The notes: generated by a model not told the origin, from the sequence alone. A stretch of 64,000 nucleotides of DNA from Rubripirellula lacrimiformis (GCF_007741535.1 NZ_CP036525.1:2418001-2482000), one strand, 5' to 3'; shown: positions 19,601-28,753, counted from the first letter of the stretch. Made by a program: numbers and translations.

Positions 19601-20079
19601 AACACGTCTTCTCGTTCGAATGCAAAGGCACCGCCGCGGGACACGCGGATGTGGCTTTGACGACGCGAGTCGAGTCGATCTCGGACTTGGTGCTGACGAT
19701 CCATGACCCCATCGCCCCGGCACCCATCGGCAGCGAAGTGACCTACGAAATCGTTGTTCGCAACCGCGGCAGCCGAGAAGCCAAAGACGTCAAGACTCTG
19801 GCTCAGTTCAGCCACGGCATCGAACCACAACGCGTCGAAGGCCAAAGTGGCGAAGTCGTGACCGGGCAAGTGGTGTTCGATACGATCCCACGAATCGGTG
19901 CGGGCGAAGAAGTCCACATGAAGGTCGTCGCGATCGCTGACCGGGCCGGACACCACCGCTTCCGAACCGAAGTTCGATCGGGTGACACTGTCTTGGTCGC
20001 CGAAGAAGCGACTCACTACATGAGTCCTCAGGCCGACCGCGTCAGCCGACGCAGCAGCGACAGCAAGCAGATTCGCTAG
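16651..20079 (+). CDS. large secreted DUF11 repeat protein
   Basis: An 1142-residue protein with a signal peptide (IAIPALLLLMISMTDA) at the N-terminus. Residues about 35-680 are Ser/Thr/Ala/Pro-rich and low complexity, with short tandem repeats (AETKV five times near 341-365; SNSMP at about 461-470). Four DUF11/CARDB-like beta-sandwich domains follow, starting near residues 682, 804, 902 and 1016. Each begins with a GP-(N/D)-E-V or similar edge and an EYEIRVENRGS-like strand. These resemble bacterial cell-surface proteins with a stalk and adhesive domains. It is monocistronic and ends at a strong terminator. Function unknown; an envelope or matrix protein is likely. Confidence 0.85.
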   Translation: MDRVKRRFTVAMAAIAIPALLLLMISMTDAAQPDGAAVAVAVGNGDSVEGGEIRQVVGKQLERGGTRPGLLQSILSGSTSNRSTTHNTTARSDQSRGLLDGLFGGNSSRTSSTTTRHTTAPRSGTANSNTAKSGSVNWEGIPYHEADASNARTVPAPIRDPKQVAADSSTRIIRGGSTNTRTVPNQSSTASTSTRTMQAPTIARRPSAPVLPTPPADSVQYRMSATTGTANDLSTTSSSRRSNRRDVDAFAVAKNSTSDLKVTQAPEAPASDDVVDLVPRVSRRTIPATVAKTQVAKPAETKAVPAATETIKADSTKVAAKPAPAKTSVPTADVPKRAVAAETKVAETKVAETKVAETKVAETNVAAPNATASNVAATTPKPTAAPVSGTPALTASPAPAANSVATVPSASLDAPSAASPAYVTPVDPATTPVPTMTMSATPQAVASAPPVPAQPYAASMPSNSMPSNSMPASSVSHRAGPPAAAFAPAQALPNGTQYGSQATNFGPSGQIAIGSGLPQGGPRDIKFGGTNMNGSVATQDNFQPTPSITRPYVSTPSSSLPTYETARATRDPFDDPYGRRDDRHSFGAGPTSPNLADRSMGPATTAATSRNPNAGQSSAGDATSSVPMHPIAGYTASGSQATTAQGDNFKRTNDDSRNRMRTGSGQDHTVAGAGMASSELPGIRVVTRGPNEVMIRQTNEYEIRVENRGSINAEGLIVRAMIPDWAEVRGQNATRGEVESQGEGSIERLVWKIDQLPAGASEKLFVRLMAARSGTHDVDVDWTLMPQKTVTQIKVHEPQLDLTIEGPDEVVYGQSQTYKVRVLNPGDGVAPNVVFTLSPNSATPQTQRIGDIPAGKEAQFDVELTAQDLGDLKIHGLAAGDYELRSEATKTIRVSAAQIEAVLNGPELKYQNTEAMYNLQVENVGSATTERVVASLRLPAGVKYLGGIEGAQLRANTLTWEIASLADGATRDYQFRCNMTATGEHVFSFECKGTAAGHADVALTTRVESISDLVLTIHDPIAPAPIGSEVTYEIVVRNRGSREAKDVKTLAQFSHGIEPQRVEGQSGEVVTGQVVFDTIPRIGAGEEVHMKVVAIADRAGHHRFRTEVRSGDTVLVAEEATHYMSPQADRVSRRSSDSKQIR
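17671..17745 (+). repeat. in-frame 15-bp tandem repeat in the DUF11 gene
   Basis: Five copies of a GCCGAAACCAAAGTC-type unit encode AETKV repeats (the last is AETNV). Length changes here keep the frame and would alter the stalk. A second 15-bp repeat encoding NSMPS is at about 18030-18063. Confidence 0.85.
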
Positions 20080-20114
20080 TTCAGCGACCTGCGGTCGATC
20101 ACTGACAAACACGA

Positions 20115-20150
20115 AACGCCGAGCCGATTCCAATCGGGCTCGGCGTTTTT
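20115..20150 (+). terminator. rho-independent terminator after the DUF11 gene
   Basis: The stem AACGCCGAGCC pairs with GGCTCGGCGTT, extended by GATT/AATC, and is followed by a T run. It begins 36 bases after the stop codon. Confidence 0.9.
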
Positions 20151-20163
20151 CGTTGGATCACCA

Positions 20164-20195
20164 CGTAGCGCAAGTCGCCAAGACTTTCGGTGATC
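20164..20195 (+). repeat. dispersed repeat A, copy 3
   Basis: It contains CGTAGCGC followed by AAGTCGCCAAGACTTTCGGT. It lies between the DUF11 terminator and the convergent PVC-dehydrogenase gene. Confidence 0.8.
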
Positions 20196-20266
20196 GGCCG
20201 CATTCACCGAATCGGCGAACCGCGGCGCCGGCGAATTCCGTTGGCCTTCGAACCCCGCGCTCGGGA

Positions 20267-23200
20267 TCACGAACCTGCCTTTTTCAGCGACGACAGATAC
20301 TCGACCACGTCGATCAAACCTTGTTGATCCATCGTGTGATGCAGGTTGTCTGGCATGATCGACTTTTCGGACTTCTTTAGCACGTCGATATCGTCCCGAT
20401 CGATTTTGCGATCGATCGCATCGATGGTTCGGATCGTGACTTGATCGGGCGTCTCAGAGATTTTCAGCCCGTTGATCACCTGGCCGGACACGGTCAGTGC
20501 GATGAACATTTCGTAGTCGTGGCTGATCCCCGCGCTGGGCGCTAAAATCGCCGTCAACATCGCTTCCCGCGATAGCTTGCTGCCGATTTCTGAAAGGTCG
20601 GGACCGACCGACTTTCCGAACTGCTGGACGATGTGACAGTTGGCACAGGTTCCCACGGTCCGGAATAGTTCCTGGCCATGCGATACGTCTCCTTTCATCG
20701 TCGCCAACTGATCGATCGGTGGCAGCGGCTTTTGGTCCTTTTGGGTGATCTGTGGGAACAGTTTGGCGGCTCGTTTGCGAATGTCGGCGTCGTCGCTGCG
20801 AGCCAGCAGACCGCCAGCCAACAGTTCGGTATCGGCGGGCAGTTGATCTTTGGTCGCCAAGTCGATCAATCGCTGCTGACCACCCTTGGCTCGCGACAGG
20901 CCGACGACTGCGGCATGCCGGACATCAAAAGGACGATCCGGTTTGCCGGCGGTGTCGCCAAGCATGTTGATCGCACGTTGATTGCCCAGCAAACCTAAAA
21001 CTCGGGCCACCTCGCTTGCGCTCGGCACCGATTCGCTGGCGAGTGCTTTCCGCAGAATCTGCGGCCCGCCGTCCATTTCGCCCAGCATCGACGCAGCTTC
21101 GACTTTCGTCGAATCGTCGGCCGCGCTGGTGCACAATTCGATCAGACTGGTTTGGATGTCGACCGGGGTGAACTGTTTGATCAGACGCAGGTATTCGGCC
21201 GTACCGCGGCTTCGGTAGATTTGGCGGTCGACTGCGCCTTTCGCCTCGGGGTGCTGCGAAATGTCAAAGCCGTCGATCCGTTCGATCGCCCGAATGATGA
21301 TCGCATCATCGCGTGCTGATCCCGATTGCAACGACAACAGTTGCTGCATTGAACTCGATCGAACCGCCGGATCGTGGTATTCCAGCGACCGAAAATAGCG
21401 ATCGGTTGCGGCCAGTTCAACCGATGGATCCGCGATGATTTTGGCCATCATGTCTGCCGCCTTGGGGGCTCGAATACGCCAAACAATGTCGCGTCCCGCT
21501 GCGGTCGCTGCGGAGGTCGGGGCCAGATTCAAGTAAGCGTCGAAACACTCGGTCGCACGAAGCTCGCTGCCAATACCCAAGGCCTCCAAATACCAGCGGT
21601 CGCGTCCGTCATGCTGGGACGCAAGTTGGGCCCAGACGGCTGGCATGGTGGGCGATGTGTCGTAACGCAGCGCCGTTGCCAATTCGCGGCGCACCGCTGG
21701 GGATGGATCCGACGCCACCGATTCGCAAGCGACGGAGATCGGCATTTTTAACTGTTTGGCCAACCGGATGCCGGTGATTCGCAGATCGGCATTTTCGTGG
21801 GCCAGTGCCTTGGCGACGTAGGTTTCCCCTTTCGATTCGATGCGTCCCAGCAACCACAACGCGCGGGCGGCTAGTCTTGGATTGGGATCGGCAAACAGTG
21901 TGGCCAATTCAGATTCGGCGCTGGCGCCCATCGATTCAATCGCCTTCAACGCCTTGTATCGAACGGCCAAGTTCGGGTTGCGCAGTGCGGATACCGCACC
22001 GGCGGCTGTCGAGTAGTCGAACTTGGGTGAGCGATATTCCGACCCGGGCGGCGCGATGCGGAACAGTCGCCCGCGGTCGGTGTCGCCTTGGTGGTGACCG
22101 CCCACGCCGGGGTCGTACCAATCGGTGACAAACAGCGATCCATCGGGTGCGACGCAAACGTCCGCCGGGCGGAACCATTGATCGCGTTGGCCGGTCATCA
22201 TCGGTTCGATGGTCGCGGTGTACCCTGCCCCGTCAACCTTGGCTGGATAGGCGCGGACGACATTTGGGCCGGGATCACAGTGGATCACTTGGTCCCAAAA
22301 ACGCTGGGGCAACAAACGGCCTTCGTAGACGCAAATCCCCGATGGTGAACCCGCACCGGTTTGCAACATGTTGGGGACAACGCCAGGGTCGTTCAGGTGC
22401 CAGTGACGTAGCGGGATTTCGGCTTCCCAGTTCATCCGCTCGTCTCGCCATCCAGCACCGGTCAGTTCGTCTCGGTAACCATAGTTGCCTTGTTCCATCA
22501 CGAAGTTGATGCGAGTGCCTTGGTTACCGTCATCGTCGTTGTCGCTTTGCCAAAGCGTTCCAAACGAATCGATGGTGGTTTCCCAGTTGTTTCGGAAGTT
22601 GTGAGCCAGGACTTCGAAATTCGATCCGTCCACGTCGCATCGAAACGGCATTCCGCCGTACAGGGGTTGGCCGTTGTCGACGACTGGGCGACCGTGGATG
22701 TCGACGACGGTGTTCCCATCGGCGTCTTTGACCTGCCCGCCGGTGTTGCCAAAGTTCCAGTACAAGCGGCCGTCGGGGCCAGGCAAAAACGAGTGGGCCG
22801 AGTGGTCGTGTTGCGGTTGTCCGGTCTCGGTAAACATCGCTTCTTTGCGTTCCGGGATGTCGTCGCCGTCTTCGTCAATGAAACGCCAAATGGTCGGGGA
22901 CGCGCTGACAATCACCTCTTGCCCCTTGCCTGAACCCAGCACGCACAGTCCCATCGCTGAATCGATGTCACTGCCTTGATAGAACGTTTTGACCGAATCC
23001 ATCACACCGTCGCCGGTGGTGTCTTCCAGGATCAAAATGCGATCCCCTTCGGGGCGTGATCCCGCATTGCGGCGATAGTTCATCACGTCGCAAACCCACA
23101 CCCGGCCGCGATCATCGATGTCCAGATTGGTCAGGCTGCGCAGCATCGGTTCGCTGGCCGAAAGAGTCGCTTCGAGTCCGGACGCGATTGTCAGCCCGTC

Positions 23201-23707
23201 CAGCGCGACGGCGGGTTCATGTGAATCGGCTGCGGTTGTGCCAGTCGCTGAATCACCGATCGCCGGCGGTGCGTCGGCATAGATCGCAAACACGACACTG
23301 GAATGCGTGCCATCGTTTTGCGATGTCCCGCCATCGTCCAACGCGCCGGTGACGGTCAACTTGTTCATGCCACCCGCAATCCGGAAATGCAGGACGCTGT
23401 TGGCGTGAACGCCGATCGCTGACGAACCGATCGGTTGGCCATCGACCGACCATGGCTTGCCTTCGCAATTCGCATTGCGGTGGACTTTCCCGAAACCGGT
23501 TGATGCCGATTGCCATTTCATGTCGACCAACGATTGCTGGCCGTTTTTGCCGTGCAGCGTGGGATCGATCCAATCGGCCCAATCACAGCTGTACCCGTCG
23601 CCGCCATCGGTGGCGACCAGGTACAGGTCTCGGACTCCCTTGACGGATACTTCGATGTCGACTCGTTGGCCCGGCGTTTGGGACGTCACCACGGGCGACG
23701 CAAACAA
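20267..23707 (-). CDS. PVC-type haem-binding membrane-bound dehydrogenase (NPCBM, beta-propeller, HEAT, cytochrome c)
   Basis: An 1146-residue frame. Residues about 5-145 match an NPCBM carbohydrate-binding module (VDIEVSVKGVRDLYLVATDG). Residues about 165-560 form the membrane-bound dehydrogenase beta-propeller (DIDDRGRVWVCDVMNYRRN; DGSLFVTDWYDPGVGGH). A HEAT-repeat solenoid follows to about 1000. A C-terminal cytochrome c has CANCH near 1021-1025 and a Met ligand candidate in SIMPDNLH. The family is thought to oxidise sugars or sugar derivatives in the periplasm. It has no ATG, no ribosome site and no signal peptide: the nominal start is a TTG at 23707 and the frame stays open upstream into the ThuA gene. 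It is probably the C-terminal part of a ThuA fusion made by a -1 shift at an A10 tract (23757-23766). Confidence 0.9.
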   Translation of the reverse strand: MFASPVVTSQTPGQRVDIEVSVKGVRDLYLVATDGGDGYSCDWADWIDPTLHGKNGQQSLVDMKWQSASTGFGKVHRNANCEGKPWSVDGQPIGSSAIGVHANSVLHFRIAGGMNKLTVTGALDDGGTSQNDGTHSSVVFAIYADAPPAIGDSATGTTAADSHEPAVALDGLTIASGLEATLSASEPMLRSLTNLDIDDRGRVWVCDVMNYRRNAGSRPEGDRILILEDTTGDGVMDSVKTFYQGSDIDSAMGLCVLGSGKGQEVIVSASPTIWRFIDEDGDDIPERKEAMFTETGQPQHDHSAHSFLPGPDGRLYWNFGNTGGQVKDADGNTVVDIHGRPVVDNGQPLYGGMPFRCDVDGSNFEVLAHNFRNNWETTIDSFGTLWQSDNDDDGNQGTRINFVMEQGNYGYRDELTGAGWRDERMNWEAEIPLRHWHLNDPGVVPNMLQTGAGSPSGICVYEGRLLPQRFWDQVIHCDPGPNVVRAYPAKVDGAGYTATIEPMMTGQRDQWFRPADVCVAPDGSLFVTDWYDPGVGGHHQGDTDRGRLFRIAPPGSEYRSPKFDYSTAAGAVSALRNPNLAVRYKALKAIESMGASAESELATLFADPNPRLAARALWLLGRIESKGETYVAKALAHENADLRITGIRLAKQLKMPISVACESVASDPSPAVRRELATALRYDTSPTMPAVWAQLASQHDGRDRWYLEALGIGSELRATECFDAYLNLAPTSAATAAGRDIVWRIRAPKAADMMAKIIADPSVELAATDRYFRSLEYHDPAVRSSSMQQLLSLQSGSARDDAIIIRAIERIDGFDISQHPEAKGAVDRQIYRSRGTAEYLRLIKQFTPVDIQTSLIELCTSAADDSTKVEAASMLGEMDGGPQILRKALASESVPSASEVARVLGLLGNQRAINMLGDTAGKPDRPFDVRHAAVVGLSRAKGGQQRLIDLATKDQLPADTELLAGGLLARSDDADIRKRAAKLFPQITQKDQKPLPPIDQLATMKGDVSHGQELFRTVGTCANCHIVQQFGKSVGPDLSEIGSKLSREAMLTAILAPSAGISHDYEMFIALTVSGQVINGLKISETPDQVTIRTIDAIDRKIDRDDIDVLKKSEKSIMPDNLHHTMDQQGLIDVVEYLSSLKKAGS

Positions 23708-23751
23708 TTCTCTCGCTTTGGCGCCGCCGGTCTTGCGTGACTGGCTACGGT

Positions 23752-24714
23752 TTAGCTTTTTTTTTTGCCGCTGCTGCTCAACTTGAATTCGTCAGCAAGT
23801 TGCTTGGCGTCAAAATTCTTGGGCGGATCGTAGTCTTGGTTCTCCAGCAACACGTCGACCGTTACCGGTTGTCCCATCGATGAACCGGACTTCGCGATGT
23901 CCTGGCCCGCGGTCCAGCGAATCGCATTGATGATCAAACGCCGAACATCTTCGTGCCCCCAGTTCCAATGGTAGTGCCCACCGGTGAATCCAAAGGCTCG
24001 GCCGCCTTCGGGACGATCGTAGGTCCAGGCCACGGTTTGCTTTTCGCCAGCGGCAACACTTTTGCGAACCGATGGATTGCCGCTGTGCGGTCCGTCAGAG
24101 CGACGCATGGTTTCGGGGGGCGCTACGGCGGCCAAGATCGGCGTCACCGCGTCGTTGTCTTTGAACCGAATGTGAAAGTACCATTCGTCGTTGGTCGAGA
24201 AAGGTTTGACACCGCGAGTGACCGGATGTTCGGGAAGCGTCTTGAAGTCACCGACCCAGTGTGGGTTGACGCTGTAGTTGACCTCGAAATGGCCGCCCAA
24301 CAGATCCAAGAACGCGTCCCCGGTCGGTCCGGGTACCGTTTCGACAGCGTAGTGCAGGCACACCAAACCGCAGCCGTCGTTCATTCGTTTGGCGAGTGTT
24401 TCAAGATGCGGGATCGCCAGATGACGACCGCCACCGTCGCCGTAGATCACGATCGTGTCGGCGTTTTCGATCAACGTTTCGTCTTCCGGCCAACCGCGGA
24501 CCAGCGTGATGTTGGCGTCGTCCGTGCTGGCCCGAAGCGATTCTTCCAACACCTTCAGCCCCGCGTAGTGTTCGTGAGCACCGTAGCCGTGCGATGGGTT
24601 GCCGGCCAACAACAGAATCTGAGTCGGATCAGCGGCGTCGGAAACATTGGCAACCAAAGTCGCAACCGCACAGCAGAATGCGAGCGACAGGGGGCGAAAG
24701 GAGCTGGGGAGCAT
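23752..24714 (-). CDS. ThuA-like domain protein with signal peptide
   Basis: A 320-residue protein. The ATG at 24714 starts a clear signal peptide (FRPLSLAFCCAVATLVANVSDA); a longer frame begins at 24765. The ThuA/glutamine-amidotransferase-like fold shows ILLLAGNPSHGYGAHEHYAG, VIYGDGGGRHLAIPHL and FTGGHYHWNWGHEDVRR. ThuA-like domains are linked to sugar catabolism and are often fused to PVC-type or PQQ-type dehydrogenases. The frame ends SSSGKKKS-stop inside a run of ten A. A -1 shift there bypasses the stop and runs into the downstream dehydrogenase frame, giving a protein of about 1480 residues. As written it is either the N-terminal half of a frameshifted gene or a separate secreted protein. 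Confidence 0.88.
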   Translation of the reverse strand: MLPSSFRPLSLAFCCAVATLVANVSDAADPTQILLLAGNPSHGYGAHEHYAGLKVLEESLRASTDDANITLVRGWPEDETLIENADTIVIYGDGGGRHLAIPHLETLAKRMNDGCGLVCLHYAVETVPGPTGDAFLDLLGGHFEVNYSVNPHWVGDFKTLPEHPVTRGVKPFSTNDEWYFHIRFKDNDAVTPILAAVAPPETMRRSDGPHSGNPSVRKSVAAGEKQTVAWTYDRPEGGRAFGFTGGHYHWNWGHEDVRRLIINAIRWTAGQDIAKSGSSMGQPVTVDVLLENQDYDPPKNFDAKQLADEFKLSSSGKKKS

Positions 24715-24885
24715 GGTGGGGAGTTCTCGCGTCGGGTGGGATTTGACGGTAGTGGCGTCGAACATCCCCTTAGTTTAGCAAGAACCGGCCTCGAAGCGAC
24801 CATCGGGCCACAATTGATCCGGCAGGCATGGCGTGCCAGTCGCTCCAAAGGCGATTCCCCCCCGTTTCGATTGCATAGCCAGTTG

Positions 24886-27403
24886 TCGTTTCACCGCGAG
24901 ACCACCGGCCCACGCGTGTTCGGTCCGGTGCGCGCGGGGCGATGCCCACGCGGTTAAACGACTAGGCCGCGGGCATACCGGAACCTCGCGCAGTGCACCG
25001 TTCACCTTCGTTTAACCGCGTGCCCACCGGGCCGCGCGTTTTGGGTCGGGTGCGCGCGGGGCGTTGCCCACGCGGTTAAACGATTGGGCCGCTGTCATGT
25101 CGGGAACCTCGCGCCGTCCATCGTTCACATTCGTTTAACCGCGTGCCCATCGGGCCGCGCGTTTTAGTCTGGTGCGCGCGGGGCGATGCCCACGCGGTTA
25201 AACGATTGGGCCGCTGGCATGACGGGAACTCGCGCCGTCCATCGTTCACATTCGTTTCACCGCGTGCCCACCGGGCCGCGCGTTTCACGTCTGGTGCGCG
25301 CGGGGCGTTGCCCACGCGGTTAAACGACTAGGCCGCTGGCATACCGGAACCTCGCGCCATCCATCGTTCACCATCGTTTAACCGCGTGCCCATCGGGCCG
25401 CGCGTTTCAGGTCGGGTGCGCGCGGGGCGTTGCCCACGCGGTTAAACGACGGGGTGGCTGGCGTGGCGGGGACTTGTGCAGCGTATGGTTCACGTTCGTT
25501 TCGCGGCGTGGACGTCGGGCCGCGCGTTTTCGGTCGGGTGCGCGCGGGGCGTTGCCCACGCGGTTAAACGACTGGGCCGCTGTCATAACGGAACCTCGCG
25601 CCGTCCATCGTTCACCTTCGTTTAACCGCGTGCCCACCGGGCCGCGCGTTTCAGGTCGGGTGCGCGCGGGGCGTTGCCCACGCGGTTAAACGACTGGGCC
25701 GCTGGCATGCCGGAATCTCGCGCCATCCATCGTTCACCTTCGTTTCACCGCGAGACCACCGGGCCGCGCGTTTCAGGTCGGGTGCGCGCGGGGCGTTGCC
25801 CACGCGGTTAAACGATTGGGCCGCTGGCATACCGGAACCTCGCGCCGTCCATCGTTCACATTCGTTTAACCGCGTGCCCATCGGGCCGCGCGTTTTGGGG
25901 CCGATGCGCGCGGGGCGATGCCCACGCGGTTAAACGATTGGGCCGCTGGCATAACGGCGCGCCGTCCATCGTTCACCTTCGTTTCACCGCGAGACCACCG
26001 GGCCGCGCGTTTCACGTCTGGTGCGCGCGGGGCGTTGCCCACGCGGTTAAACGATTGGGCCGCTGGCATGACGGGAACTCGCGCAGTGCATCGTTCACAT
26101 TCGTTTCACCGCGAGACCACCGGGCCGCGCGTTTTACGTCTGGTGCGCGCGGGGCGATGCCCACGCGGTTAAACGATTGGGCCGCGGGCATGACGGAACC
26201 TCGCGCCGTCCATCGTTCACATTCGTTTAACCGCGTGCCCATCGGGCCGCGCGTTTTCGGTCGGGTGCGCGCGGGGCGTTGCCCACGCGGTTAAACGACT
26301 GGGCCGCTGGCATACCGGGAACTCGCGCCGTCCATCGTTCACCTTCGTTTCACCGCGAGACGACCGGCCCGCGCGTGTTAGGTCGGGTGCGCGCGGGGCG
26401 ATGCCCACGCGGTTAAACGATTGGGCCGCGGGCATACCGGGAACTCGCGCCATCCATCGTTCACCTTCGTTTCACCGCGAGACGACCGGCCCGCGCGTTT
26501 CACGTCCGATGCGCGCGGGGCGTTGCCCACGCGGTTAAACGACTGGGCCGCTGGCATGACGGGAACTCGCGCCGTCCATCGTTCACATTCGTTTAACCGC
26601 GTGCCCACCGGGCCGCGCGTTTTCGGTCCGATGCGCGCGGGGCGTTGCCCACGCGGTTAAACGATTGGGCGGCTGGCATGACGGGAGCTTGTGCAGCGTA
26701 TGGTTCACGTTCGTTTCGCGGCGTGGACGTCGGGCCGCGCGTTTGGTCTGGTGCGCGCGGGGCGTTGCCCACGCGGTTAAACGACTGGGCCGCTGGCATA
26801 ACGGAACCTCGCGCAATGCATCGTTCACATTCGTTTAACCGCGTGCCCATCGGGCCGCGCGTTCGGTCCGGTGCGCGCGGGGCGTTGCCCACGCGGTTAA
26901 ACGACGGGGTGGCTGGCGTGGCGGGGACTTGTGCAGCGTATGGTTCACGTTCGTTTCGCGGCGTGGACGTCGGGCCGCGCGTTTTCGGTCGGGTGCGCGC
27001 GGGGCGATGCCCACGCGGTTAAACGACTGGGCCGCTGGTATGACGGGAACTCGCGCAGTGCACCGTTCACCTTCGTTTAACCGCGTGCCCATCGGGCCGC
27101 GCGTTTCACGTCTGGTGCGCGCGGGGCGTTGCCCACGCGGTTAAACGATTGGGCCGCTGGCGTGGCGGGGACTTGTGCAGCGTATGGTTCACGTTCGTTT
27201 AACCGCGTGGGCATCGCGCCGCGCGTGTCAGTACCGATGCGCGCGGGGCGTTGCCCACGCGGTTAAACGATTGGGCTGCTGGTATGACGGGAACTCACGC
27301 AGTCCATCGTTCACCTTCGTTTCACCGCGAGACGACCGGCCCGCGCGTTTCACGTCCGATGCGCGCGGGGCGTTGCCCACGCGGTTAAACGATTGGGCGG
27401 CGG
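24886..27403. repeat. array 1: about 21 tandem units of a 122-bp dyad repeat
   Basis: The anchor CGGTTAAACG recurs at 24951, 25073, 25195, 25317, 25439, 25561, 25683, 25805, 25927, 26044, 26166 and onward to 27382. Spacing is 122 bp except for one step of 117 and two of 120. Each unit reads arm CGCGGTTAAACGA, about 46 variable bases, the reverse arm TCGTTTAACCGCG, then TGCCCATCGGGCCGCGCG, about 14 variable bases, and CGCGCGGGGCGTTGCCCA. The second pair forms nested GCCC-N3-GGGC and GGGC-N3-GCCC hairpins. 122 is not a multiple of three, so the open frames that cross it are artefacts. It fills the space between the ThuA gene start and the GT4 gene at 27458. Confidence 0.97.
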
Positions 27404-27457
27404 ATTGTACGGCGTGGCTGATGCCGACGCCTTCACTCGGTGAGTCGCCGCGGTGAG

Positions 27458-28753
27458 TTACCGCAGCAGGTTGTGGTAGACATCCGCTGTTCCTGACGCC
27501 ATTGCCAGGTCGGAGAATCGTTCGGCGTGACTTTGAAACGCGTTTTCAGACATCGTCGTCCAGTCGAATTTGCCGGTTACTAGGTCGGCAATCGAGTCGG
27601 CCAAACTGGACGCGTCGCGTGGTTTAGCCAAAAAGCCTTCGACGCCATGGGTGACGGCTTCCGGTGTCCCCTCGACGCGCGTTGCGATCACCGGGACAGC
27701 GGCCGCCATCGCCTCCAGGACCACCATCGGCAATCCTTCGCCGAATAGGCTAGGCAGGATCATCGCATCGAGTTCGACGAGCGCTTCGGGGACATTCGAC
27801 GTGAAGCCAACTTGTTCGACTCGATCGCGAATCTCCAGTGCAGCGATTTGTTTTTGGATGCCGGCTTCGTAGTCCGCCGTTTCAAAGGGGCCAATGACGC
27901 GAAGCACAACGTCGTGTCCGGCATCGCGAAGTTTTGCCAAAGCGTCCAACGCGATTTCCAGTCCTTTGCGAGGACGCATCAGGGCCACCATTCCGATCGT
28001 CCATCGTCCACCAACCACGGGGTACCGTGTGCGCGGTGGTCGAATCGCGGGGACCCCGTTGTGCACGACGGTCACTTTCGAAGGGGCGGCGCCGCGTTCG
28101 ATGCAGTCCTTTCGCAGGCTTTCCGAAACCGTGATCAGGTGCGAACAGCTGCGTAGAGATTGTTTTTCGATCCACGCGTTGACATGGTTGGTGATCATTC
28201 GTGACGAGTCGCGAGCCGCCGGGCTGTGGACGTGGTAGATCCACGGCACGCCAGCCATTCGTGACGCCAACGCCGTGATCATGGCGGTCCGCGGCGTGTG
28301 GGCGTGAAGCAGGTCGTATCGATATTCGCGGATCAAGTCGCGGATGCGGCCGACGGCTCGTAAGTCAAACCGATGAGCCATCGACGCGTCGTGTCCGATG
28401 CCCCAATCAGGCGATTCCTCGTTCAACATCTCGGCAAACTTGCCCGGTTTGACACAAGCGAAGTCGGCGGCGACACCAAATTTTGGCAGGCAGCGTCCCA
28501 GGTGGGACTGGACCCGTTCGGCTCCGGAAAAGTGTTCTCCGTTGACGACATGCAGAACTTTGACGTCGATGACCGGATTACTGGTCGGATTCTGGCTGAG
28601 GGAATTGGCTCGGCTAAATTGCGAACTCTCAGCGGCCGATTGGTCTGCGGTCGGGGCCACGCCCAGCCCAGGGTTCGACGCCAGCGGCATGGTGGCCGCG
28701 GTGCCCGACGCCGATTCGTTGGCTGTGTGTTCAAAATTGGCAGGGGACAGCAT
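27458..28753 (-). CDS. glycosyltransferase family 4
   Basis: A 431-residue protein if translation starts at the ATG at 28753 (MLSPANFEHT); the true start may be further in, just before VIDVKVLHVVNGEHFSGAER, where homology begins. Landmarks are DLLHAHTPRTA, VSESLRKDCIERG, VHNGVP, ALMRPRKGLEIALDAL and the donor-site segment PSLFGEGLPMVVLEAMAAAVP with E-x7-E. It is a GT-B retaining transferase of unknown substrate. It is divergent from leuB and lies directly beside array 1, whose last unit is about 55 bases past its stop codon. It is not linked to the polysaccharide locus at 40-64 kb. Confidence 0.88.
   Translation of the reverse strand: MLSPANFEHTANESASGTAATMPLASNPGLGVAPTADQSAAESSQFSRANSLSQNPTSNPVIDVKVLHVVNGEHFSGAERVQSHLGRCLPKFGVAADFACVKPGKFAEMLNEESPDWGIGHDASMAHRFDLRAVGRIRDLIREYRYDLLHAHTPRTAMITALASRMAGVPWIYHVHSPAARDSSRMITNHVNAWIEKQSLRSCSHLITVSESLRKDCIERGAAPSKVTVVHNGVPAIRPPRTRYPVVGGRWTIGMVALMRPRKGLEIALDALAKLRDAGHDVVLRVIGPFETADYEAGIQKQIAALEIRDRVEQVGFTSNVPEALVELDAMILPSLFGEGLPMVVLEAMAAAVPVIATRVEGTPEAVTHGVEGFLAKPRDASSLADSIADLVTGKFDWTTMSENAFQSHAERFSDLAMASGTADVYHNLLR

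Noticed and set aside
24833-27456. Many open frames of 60-125 codons, on both strands, across array 1 (RAGRCPRG-type and TRLNDWAAG-type peptides)
   Set aside because: They follow from a stop-poor G+C-rich repeat. The 122-bp period shifts frame each unit, so no frame repeats its own peptide, and there are no ribosome sites.
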